A DNA stretch of 5,031 bases, taken from NCBI GenBank assembly GCA_019120115.1, contig DWVS01000123.1, positions 1 to 5,031 of the forward strand, given 5' to 3'. Source of the stretch: Eisenbergiella intestinigallinarum. Its GTDB lineage: Bacteria; Bacillota; Clostridia; Lachnospirales; Lachnospiraceae. Shown here one piece after another: positions 1 to 5,031 of the stretch (positions are counted from its first letter, which is position 1; the number at the start of each line of letters is the position of its first letter). Below the pieces are notes generated by a model that saw only the letters and a program-made list of their open reading frames with translations, made no database searches and was not told the DNA's origin. A program made the position numbers and the translations under genes.

Positions 1-3
1 AAA

Positions 4-1353
4 ATGAATAAAAACAGTTTTGCGCTGACCCCGCCCATGGGCTGGAACAGCTATGATTACTATGATACCACGGTGAATGAGGAGCAGGTGAAGGCGAACG
101 CCGATTATATGGCCGCCCATCTGAAGGAGTACGGCTGGGAGTACGTCGTGGTGGATATCCAGTGGTACGCCTGGGGGGCAGGAACCATGCGGGATAAGCA
201 TCAGTATATCCCGTTCAGCCGTCTGGAGATGGATGAATATGGAAGGCTGCTTCCCTGTCCGGAGCGTTTCCCTTCCGCAAAAGACGGAGCGGGCTTTCAG
301 CCTCTGGCAGATTATATCCATTCCCTTGGCCTGAAATTCGGCATCCATATCATGCGCGGCATTCCCCGCGTCGCGGCGCAGGAGCATCTGCCCGTTCTGG
401 GAAGTGAGCAGACGGCGGATGAGATCGCGAACCCTTCTTCCATCTGTGGATGGAACCCGGATATGTACGGGCTGCGCGCTGAGATGGAAGGAAGCCAGGC
501 TTACTATGATTCCCTGTTCGCCCTGTATGCCCAGTGGGGTGTGGATTACGTGAAGTGCGACGATATCTGCAATACCAGCATCTACCGGGAAAATCAGTAT
601 TCAGCGGCGCATGAGATCGAGATGCTCCATGCGGCGATTGAAAAATGCGGACGGCCCATCGTCCTGAGCCTCTCTCCGGGACCGGCCCTCATCGAGAAGG
701 CATGGCATTATGAAAAATATGCGAATATGTGGCGTATTACGGATGATTTCTGGGATCGCTGGGAGCATATCCTGAATATGTTCTGGCGCTGCGAGCTCTG
801 GCAGAATCATGTGAAGGCAGGATGCTTCCCCGACTGTGACATGCTTCCCCTGGGCATGGTGGGAAAAGGCTTCGGCGAGGAGCGCCATACCAATTTTACC
901 AGGGCGGAGCAGGTGACGATGATGACCCTCTGGTGCATCTTCCGTTCTCCTCTGATGCTGGGCGCGGAAATGACGAAGCTGGACGAATGGACCCTTTCCC
1001 TGCTGACCAATGGAGAAGTGCTGAGCCTTCTGGAGGACGGCCATCATGGCGTCCAGGTGCAGCGGACGGACGAATACGCCGTCTGGGCGGGCTGGAATGA
1101 AAAGGACGGAAGCGTCTATGCGGCGCTTTTCAATCTGAAGGAGGAAGAAGCAGATGTTTCCATTTCTCTGGAGGAGATTGCCGGGGCCCTTCCTGTGAAA
1201 ATCGGAGAGAAGCTGCTGGAGCAGACCGGAAGTCAGGCAAAGCAGGGGGAGATCCCGTTAAGGGAGCTCTGGACGAAGGAGACGGAATACTGTGCCGGAG
1301 GCGCAGTATACAGTCTGGTGGAAGGACATGGAGCGAAGCTGTTCGCTCTGTAA
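4..1353 (+). CDS. GH27 glycosidase, probable intracellular beta-L-arabinopyranosidase (alpha-galactosidase-like)
   Basis: This 449-residue retaining glycoside hydrolase belongs to GH27, the alpha-galactosidase/beta-L-arabinopyranosidase family. It opens with the family's TPPMGWNSY motif (residues 9-17), followed by a TIM barrel to about residue 335 and a C-terminal beta domain. The nucleophile should be Asp186 (VKCDD) and the acid/base Asp248, four residues after Arg244 (WRITDD), as in characterised GH27 enzymes. The substrate-site motif that reads DD-x-W in human and rice alpha-galactosidases is here D51-I52-Q-W54. From memory, the Geobacillus beta-L-arabinopyranosidase Abp (448 residues) has an isoleucine at a key active-site position that favours arabinopyranosides over galactosides; I infer that Ile52 is equivalent. 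There is no signal peptide, so the enzyme is probably cytoplasmic. Only three bases precede the ATG, so the ribosome binding site is unseen and an upstream start cannot be excluded, but the family normally begins close to this motif. A terminator follows directly. The GH27 assignment is very secure; the substrate is inferred. Confidence 0.95.
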   Translation: MNKNSFALTPPMGWNSYDYYDTTVNEEQVKANADYMAAHLKEYGWEYVVVDIQWYAWGAGTMRDKHQYIPFSRLEMDEYGRLLPCPERFPSAKDGAGFQPLADYIHSLGLKFGIHIMRGIPRVAAQEHLPVLGSEQTADEIANPSSICGWNPDMYGLRAEMEGSQAYYDSLFALYAQWGVDYVKCDDICNTSIYRENQYSAAHEIEMLHAAIEKCGRPIVLSLSPGPALIEKAWHYEKYANMWRITDDFWDRWEHILNMFWRCELWQNHVKAGCFPDCDMLPLGMVGKGFGEERHTNFTRAEQVTMMTLWCIFRSPLMLGAEMTKLDEWTLSLLTNGEVLSLLEDGHHGVQVQRTDEYAVWAGWNEKDGSVYAALFNLKEEEADVSISLEEIAGALPVKIGEKLLEQTGSQAKQGEIPLRELWTKETEYCAGGAVYSLVEGHGAKLFAL

Positions 1354-1374
1354 GATTTCAGGGAAAAGGACATG

Positions 1375-1418
1375 GCCCGCGCAGTATTTTCATCAGGAAA
1401 AGCTGCGCGGGCTTTTTT
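1375..1418 (+). terminator. Rho-independent terminator after the GH27 gene
   Basis: A perfect 10-bp GC-rich stem (GCCCGCGCAG at 1375-1384 with CTGCGCGGGC at 1403-1412) is followed at once by six T residues (1413-1418). Inside it a second 5-bp helix forms (TTTTC 1387-1391 with GAAAA 1397-1401) closing a 5-base loop, so the whole hairpin is compact. It begins 21 bases after the GH27 stop codon. The other strand lacks a T run after the stem, so it should act on the + strand only. It separates GH27 from the next gene transcriptionally. Confidence 0.93.
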
Positions 1419-1458
1419 GCGCGATAAGCTAAAAGCTGTATCCTTTTCAGAAATTTTA

Positions 1459-1467
1459 TGGTAAACT
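1459..1467 (+). promoter_or_regulatory. Probable extended -10 promoter for the GH43-ABC unit
   Basis: TGG-TAAACT matches the extended -10 form TGn-TATAAT, with 4 of 6 matches in the hexamer. It lies in the short AT-rich stretch between the upstream terminator and the GH43 gene. The -35 position (about 1439-1444, TATCCT) is poor, which is common when the TG extension is present. Transcription would begin near 1473-1475 and give a leader of about 50 bases before the start at 1524. The location is supported by the terminator just upstream; the exact site is inferred. Confidence 0.5.
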
Positions 1468-1482
1468 GAATGCAGAAAAAGG

Positions 1483-1508
1483 AAAACACTGTAAAAACGC
1501 AGTGCTTT
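1483..1508 (+). other. Small inverted repeat in the GH43 leader
   Basis: CACTG (1487-1491) and CAGTG (1500-1504) form a 5-bp stem around an 8-base loop. One A-C mismatch and three A-T pairs (1483-1485 with 1506-1508) extend it. It sits just upstream of the ribosome binding site at 1514-1518. It could be a weak leader hairpin or an operator half-site pair for a dimeric repressor; it is short enough to be chance. Confidence 0.3.
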
Positions 1509-1513
1509 GGAAC

Positions 1514-1518
1514 GGAGG
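1514..1518 (+). promoter_or_regulatory. Ribosome binding site that sets the GH43 start
   Basis: GGAGG lies 5 bases before ATG 1524 and only 2 bases before the adjacent in-frame ATG 1521, so 1524 has the better spacing. The longer in-frame ATG at 1470 has no Shine-Dalgarno-like sequence before it and would lie at or upstream of the predicted transcript start. Confidence 0.75.
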
Positions 1519-1523
1519 AAATG

Positions 1524-2441
1524 ATGCCGCAGTATACAGGATATCTTTTTGTACATTTTACCGGTGAGCAGCCGGGGGGAGAACAGGTTTATTTTTCCGT
1601 GAGCAGGGACGGAATGCACTGGGAGGATCTGAACCAGGGAGAGCCGGTGCTGGTGTCCGGGATCGGGGAGAAGGGAGTGAGGGATCCTTTCATCCTGCGT
1701 AATCCGCTGAACGGAAAATATGTGATCATCGCGACGGATCTGCGGATCGAAGCCGGAAAGGGCTGGGAGGCGGCGCAGTACGCGGGAAGCAGAAGCCTGA
1801 TGATATGGCAGTCCGATAACATGACCGACTGGGAAGGGCCGGAAAGCTGTGAGGTCGGCATCCCGCAGGCCGGCTGTGTCTGGGCGCCGGAGGCCATTTT
1901 CGACGAGGAAAAACAGGAATTTCTGGTATTCTGGGCCTCCATGGTGAAGGAAGAAGGGGACGAAGCGCCGAAGCAGCGCATTTACGCTTCCCGCACGAAG
2001 GATTTTCACAGCTTCACTCCTGCGGAAAAGTACCAGGAGGGAGAAAATCATATCATCGATACCACGATCCTGAAGGCGGGAGAGTATTATTACCGCTTCG
2101 CAAAGGATGAGACGGTAAAGAACATCCGTCTGGACAGAAGCAGAAGCCTGGATAAGGACAGCTTCGAGCCGGTGGAGGCTCCCGTGCTGGACACGCTGAT
2201 GGGCGTGGAAGGGCCGGAGGCATTCCGGTTCAACGACAGAGAGGAATGGTGCCTGATGGTGGACCGTTTCGCAGAGGACAAGGGGTACCTGCCGCTTCTG
2301 TCCGGGGATTTTGGAAGCGGCGTTTTCCGAATTCCGGAAGAGGGAGAATATGATCTGGGAAGGACGAAAAAGCGTCATGGGGGCATCATGAACCTGACGG
2401 AAGAGGAATACACGGCGCTGACGGAGAAATACGGGAAGTGA
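1524..2441 (+). CDS. GH43 family glycosidase, arabinofuranosidase-like (Bt3655-like group)
   Basis: From the start at 1524 this is a 305-residue, single-domain five-bladed beta-propeller enzyme of the GH43 family, which is mostly alpha-L-arabinofuranosidases and beta-xylosidases. In this numbering the three catalytic carboxylates are Asp54 as general base (GVRDPFI), Asp179 as pKa modulator (IIDTTI) and Glu229 as general acid (VEGPEAF). WAPE at 120-123 is the usual blade II motif. The N-terminal YLFVHFTGE and the C-terminal KRHG followed by LTEEEY recall the group typified by the Bacteroides arabinofuranosidase Bt3655; this grouping is from memory. No signal peptide or carbohydrate-binding module is present, so it probably works in the cytoplasm on imported oligosaccharides. 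An alternative start at 1470 would add 18 residues of low-complexity, non-family sequence and is disfavoured by the ribosome binding site and promoter positions. It is the first gene of a unit with the ABC exporter, 39 bases downstream. Family assignment is firm; the sugar specificity is not proven. Confidence 0.92.
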   Translation: MPQYTGYLFVHFTGEQPGGEQVYFSVSRDGMHWEDLNQGEPVLVSGIGEKGVRDPFILRNPLNGKYVIIATDLRIEAGKGWEAAQYAGSRSLMIWQSDNMTDWEGPESCEVGIPQAGCVWAPEAIFDEEKQEFLVFWASMVKEEGDEAPKQRIYASRTKDFHSFTPAEKYQEGENHIIDTTILKAGEYYYRFAKDETVKNIRLDRSRSLDKDSFEPVEAPVLDTLMGVEGPEAFRFNDREEWCLMVDRFAEDKGYLPLLSGDFGSGVFRIPEEGEYDLGRTKKRHGGIMNLTEEEYTALTEKYGK

Positions 2442-2468
2442 TTCCTGTTTCCGGCGCCGGGGAGGGCT

Positions 2469-2473
2469 GGAGG
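2469..2473 (+). promoter_or_regulatory. Ribosome binding site supporting a GTG start for the exporter
   Basis: GGAGG lies 7 bases before GTG 2481, which is ideal spacing, and 13 bases before the in-frame ATG at 2487, which is too far. A weaker AGAAGG (2475-2480) lies 6 bases before ATG 2487, so that ATG remains possible. The two choices differ by only two residues. Confidence 0.6.
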
Positions 2474-2480
2474 TAGAAGG

Positions 2481-4223
2481 GTGAAAATGTTATGGAAGCT
2501 GACCCGTGAAGCAGCGCGATACAAGCTTTTGTATGTGACGGCCATTCTGGCGACGCTGGGGCTGACCGTGGTAAATCTGGCGGCTCCGAGGGTGCTTTCG
2601 GCACTGACCGGAGTGGTGGAGGCGGGGACGATTTCCCTGCCCGTCATCCGCAGCCTGGCCCTGGTTCTGCTCGGCCTGTATCTGCTGCGGGTGCTCTTTC
2701 GATTTTTAAGCAATTATCTGGCCCATAAGGCGGCATGGTTCCTGGTGGGGGATCTGAGAGGAAGGCTGTATGACCGGCTGCAGAGTTTTGACCTGGGCTT
2801 TTTCCATGATAAGCAGACAGGGGATCTGATGAGCCGTGTGGTGAACGACACCCGGGATTTTGAACTGCTCTACGCTCACATCATTCCGGAGCTGATCACC
2901 AATCTGGTTACATTCACCGGGGTGCTTGTGATCCTGCTTTCCATCAACTGGCGGCTGGCGGTTGTCACCTGTTTTCCGATTCCGTTGATTCTGGTTTCAG
3001 GCGTGTTTTTCGCAAAAAAGGTGCGGCCCTTTTTCAAGATATCCCAGAAGTGTATGGGAGAGCTGAACGCCAGGCTGCAGGACAACCTTTCCGGCATCCA
3101 TGAGATCCAGTCCTTCTGCCAGGAGGAGTATGAGAATGGACGGGTGCGGGAGAAGAATTTTGCGCAGGTGAGAGCCATGCTGCGGGCGCTGCGAGCCAGC
3201 GCGGCGTTTCATCCGGGCGTGGAATTTCTTTCCTCTGCCGGAACCGTGCTGGTGGTGTTCTTCGGCGGACTGCTGGCCTATCAGAACCGGCTTTCCGTGG
3301 AGGATATTGTGGCCTTCGTCCTGTATCTCTCCCTGTTTTATACGCCGGTGAGCGGCCTTGCCACCTTGCTGGAAAACCTGCAGCAGTCTCTGGCAGGAGC
3401 GGAACGGGTGGCGCTGATTCTGGATACGCCCTCCAGAGTGACGGACGCGCCGGATGCGGAGCCGCTTACCAATGTGAAGGGCGGGATCACCTTTTCGCAT
3501 GTGAGTTTTCATTATGAAAATGAGGTGCCGGTGCTGAAGGATATTTCCTTTTCCTGTGAGCCCGGCATGATGGTGGCCCTCGTTGGGCCCACCGGCGTGG
3601 GAAAGACCACGCTGACCCAGCTGATTCCCCGGTTTTATGACCCGGCGGAAGGGCAGATTCTCATCGACGGAAAAGACATCCGGAAGGTGACGCTTTCGAG
3701 CCTGCGCGGCTGTATCTCTCCGGTGCTTCAGGATACCTTTCTGTTTGACGGAACCATCGCGGAGAACATCAGCTATGCCAGGCCGGATGCTTCCCGGGAA
3801 GAGATTGAAGAAGCGGCGAGGGCGGCCGACATCCATGAGGATATTCTTCAGATGCCGGATGGATACGACACGAAGGTGGGAGAGAGGGGACTGCGCCTTT
3901 CCGGCGGACAGAAGCAGAGAGTTGCGATCGCCAGGGCGATCTTGAGAAAATCCCCGATCATCATTCTGGACGAGGCCACCGCCTCGGTGGACGTGGAGAC
4001 GGAAAAGAAGATCCAGAACGCCATCAGCCGGATCGCCGGAACCCGGACGATTCTGGCCATTGCGCACCGTCTTTCTACTATCCGGAACGCTGATCTGATC
4101 CTGGTCATCGAGGAAGGCAGGATTGCGGAACGGGGAACCCATGAGGAGCTGATGGCGAAAAAGGGCTATTATTATCAGATGCAGCTGGCTCAGACGGAAG
4201 AAACGAAAAGGAGGCCTGCCTGA
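2481..4223 (+). CDS. ABC exporter half-transporter (fused permease and ATPase, MsbA/LmrA-like)
   Basis: This 580-residue protein fuses a six-helix transmembrane domain to an ATP-binding domain, the layout of type IV exporters. Hydrophobic segments lie near residues 15-36, 55-76, 133-155, 158-178, 245-267 and 273-296. The nucleotide-binding domain starts near residue 335 and every catalytic motif is intact: A-loop Tyr345, Walker A 369-377 (GPTGVGKTT), Q-loop Gln417, signature LSGGQ 473-477, Walker B Asp497 with catalytic Glu498, D-loop SVD 502-504, and switch His529. With both ATP sites expected to be functional and no second half-transporter gene beside it, a homodimer is likely. It sits in the inner membrane and exports an unknown substrate (lipid, drug or peptide are usual for the family). 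No peptidase C39 domain is present, which argues against a classical bacteriocin exporter. It follows the GH43 gene by 39 bases with no terminator between, so co-transcription is likely. The 3' end overlaps a hairpin that probably terminates the opposing gene. Confidence 0.95.
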   Translation: MKMLWKLTREAARYKLLYVTAILATLGLTVVNLAAPRVLSALTGVVEAGTISLPVIRSLALVLLGLYLLRVLFRFLSNYLAHKAAWFLVGDLRGRLYDRLQSFDLGFFHDKQTGDLMSRVVNDTRDFELLYAHIIPELITNLVTFTGVLVILLSINWRLAVVTCFPIPLILVSGVFFAKKVRPFFKISQKCMGELNARLQDNLSGIHEIQSFCQEEYENGRVREKNFAQVRAMLRALRASAAFHPGVEFLSSAGTVLVVFFGGLLAYQNRLSVEDIVAFVLYLSLFYTPVSGLATLLENLQQSLAGAERVALILDTPSRVTDAPDAEPLTNVKGGITFSHVSFHYENEVPVLKDISFSCEPGMMVALVGPTGVGKTTLTQLIPRFYDPAEGQILIDGKDIRKVTLSSLRGCISPVLQDTFLFDGTIAENISYARPDASREEIEEAARAADIHEDILQMPDGYDTKVGERGLRLSGGQKQRVAIARAILRKSPIIILDEATASVDVETEKKIQNAISRIAGTRTILAIAHRLSTIRNADLILVIEEGRIAERGTHEELMAKKGYYYQMQLAQTEETKRRPA

Positions 4224-4240
4224 TAACAATCGGCGGCCTC
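4196..4240 (-). terminator. Probable intrinsic terminator of the AraC-family gene, overlapping the exporter 3' end
   Basis: On the - strand GAGGCC (4240-4235) plus GCC pairs with GGC plus GGCCTC (4216-4211), with one bulged base at 4217 and an 11-base loop. The stem is followed at once by a T-rich run, CTTTTCGTTTCTT (4210-4198). It begins 26 bases past the AraC stop and runs into the last codons of the convergent exporter gene. On the + strand the same stem has no immediate T run; the nearest (GTTTTCTTCT, 4252-4261) is about 12 bases away, so it would be at best a poor terminator for the exporter. Confidence 0.6.
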
Positions 4241-4266
4241 GCAGTACCCGGCGTTTTCTTCTGTTG

Positions 4267-5031
4267 TCAGCTTGCGGAGCATTGGGCATACTTCTTCGGA
4301 GAGATTCCCACAGCTTTGGTGAAGGCCTTTAAGAAATTGCTGTAGTCGTTAAAACCGCAGCGTTCACAGGTTTCCGTCACGGAATAGCCGGAGCTTAACA
4401 GGGATTTCGCCACAGTGATCCGCTTGGCGGTGATGTACTTGTTAATCGTGGTTCCCGTGGCCGCCTTGAAGATCCTGCACAGATAGGAACTGCTCAGGAA
4501 AAAGTGGCCGGAAAGATCCTCGATGCTTAAGGGGGAGCCGATGTTCTGATTGATAAAGGTCAGGATCTCATCCACCTGGGTGTGGTAGGAGGGCACTTCC
4601 TCCAGTTCCCTGCGGGATTCGGTCCGCTGGTAGAAGATCCGGTTTAAAAAGACCATGAGCTCCGTAAAAACCGCCTTATCTTCCAGATCGGAGCCGAAGC
4701 CGGTCAGTCCGTTGAGTTTGTGTACAAAATAGCGGAAACGATTCTGCTCTTCTTCCGTGAGATGCAGCTTATGGGAAAGTTCATCGCTGCGGAAATGGAA
4801 GCACAGGTTCAGATCTGTTTTTTCAGAACTCAGGGAAGTCAGAAAATCCGGATGAACCGCGATCACAAACCTTTCAAGCACGGCCTGATCGATCTGGGAA
4901 AGATAGTGGCTCTCATACTGATTGATGAAAAAAATGTCACCCGGCTGGATATCATAAAAGCGGTTGTCGATCAGGAACTGTTTTCCGCCGGACACCGAAT
5001 AATAAATTTCATAGCAGTCATGGATGTGCAT
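4267..5031 (-). CDS. AraC-family transcriptional regulator (cupin plus double HTH), 5' end at window edge
   Basis: The visible 254 residues form a one-component sugar-responsive regulator. Residues 1 to about 60 are an AraC-type cupin sensor (HIHDCYEIYY, a GGKQFLI strand, then PGDIFFIN). A helical linker follows, then the AraC DNA-binding domain from about residue 150: first HTH about 168-189 (LSIEDLSGHFFLS then YLCRIFK), second HTH about 217-239 (GFNDYSNFLKAF), ending in the family hallmark GISPKKY (242-248). The first visible Met falls on the last three bases of the window and sits directly on the conserved HxHxxYEIYY motif. Related proteins are usually about 280-300 residues, with some 15-30 residues before this motif, so the true start is probably outside. 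It is transcribed toward the exporter, ending 43 bases from it. Its ligand is unknown; a role in controlling nearby glycan genes is inference, and targets may lie beyond the window. Confidence 0.93.
   Translation of the reverse strand: MHIHDCYEIYYSVSGGKQFLIDNRFYDIQPGDIFFINQYESHYLSQIDQAVLERFVIAVHPDFLTSLSSEKTDLNLCFHFRSDELSHKLHLTEEEQNRFRYFVHKLNGLTGFGSDLEDKAVFTELMVFLNRIFYQRTESRRELEEVPSYHTQVDEILTFINQNIGSPLSIEDLSGHFFLSSSYLCRIFKAATGTTINKYITAKRITVAKSLLSSGYSVTETCERCGFNDYSNFLKAFTKAVGISPKKYAQCSAS

Noticed and set aside
1490..1503. Possible catabolite-repression (cre-like) site in the GH43 leader
   Set aside because: TGTAAAAACG starts like a cre box, but the CG is out of register and the second half does not match.
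1302..1539. A 12-base direct repeat (CGCAGTATACAG at 1302-1313 and 1528-1539), with a partial copy at 1380-1387
   Set aside because: Two full copies lie inside coding sequence of different genes and the third is part of the terminator stem. One such match is expected by chance in about 5 kb.
1233..2378. A 381-codon open frame on the - strand opposite the GH27 end and GH43 gene
   Set aside because: It runs antisense across the terminator, the promoter and a secure GH43 gene. The translation is low in recognisable motifs and rich in Arg/His/Pro/Ser, as expected from a shadow of GC-rich coding sequence.
2451..2460. Perfect palindrome CCGGCGCCGG between the GH43 and exporter genes
   Set aside because: It has no room for a loop and no T tract, and sits just before the exporter's ribosome binding site. 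It is too short to call a terminator or an operator.
2997..4289. A 430-codon open frame on the - strand opposite the ABC exporter
   Set aside because: It mirrors the exporter, whose motifs are complete. The antisense translation is Arg/His/Gly-rich with no domain I recognise, and it also overlaps the end of the AraC gene.

Overview
The window looks like ordinary chromosomal DNA from a Firmicutes gut bacterium, most likely Lachnospiraceae-like. The clues are strong GGAGG-type ribosome binding sites, an extended -10 promoter (TGnTAAACT), a U-tailed intrinsic terminator, moderately GC-rich coding sequence, and protein families typical of plant-glycan loci in gut Clostridia. The taxonomic guess is an inference; there is no marker gene.

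Layout: three genes on the + strand are followed by one convergent gene on the - strand. (1) 4-1353 is a cytoplasmic GH27 glycosidase whose substrate-site motif resembles the beta-L-arabinopyranosidase branch more than true alpha-galactosidases. It ends in a strong rho-independent terminator (1375-1418). (2) A new transcription unit starts at a probable extended -10 promoter (1459-1467). It encodes a cytoplasmic GH43 enzyme of the arabinofuranosidase-like group; its real start is probably 1524, not the longest ATG at 1470. (3) After 39 bases comes a complete type IV ABC exporter half-transporter (2481-4223). (4) On the - strand, 4267-5031 is an AraC-family regulator with an N-terminal cupin and C-terminal double HTH. 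Its 5' end lies at or beyond the window edge. Its terminator hairpin lies across the end of the exporter gene.

How they fit together: the two glycosidases lack signal peptides, so they should act on imported oligosaccharides. A GH27 of the arabinopyranosidase type beside a GH43 arabinofuranosidase-like enzyme suggests the cell trims arabinose-decorated plant oligosaccharides (arabinan or arabinogalactan side chains) internally. The AraC protein is a plausible local sugar sensor, although its targets may lie outside the window. The exporter is not a sugar importer, and its link to glycan use is unexplained.

No RNA gene, mobile element, CRISPR array or attachment site was seen. No intergenic stretch exceeds about 170 bases. 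I found no convincing undescribed system. The most useful observations are the GH27 specificity residue, the corrected GH43 start and the transcription-unit structure.
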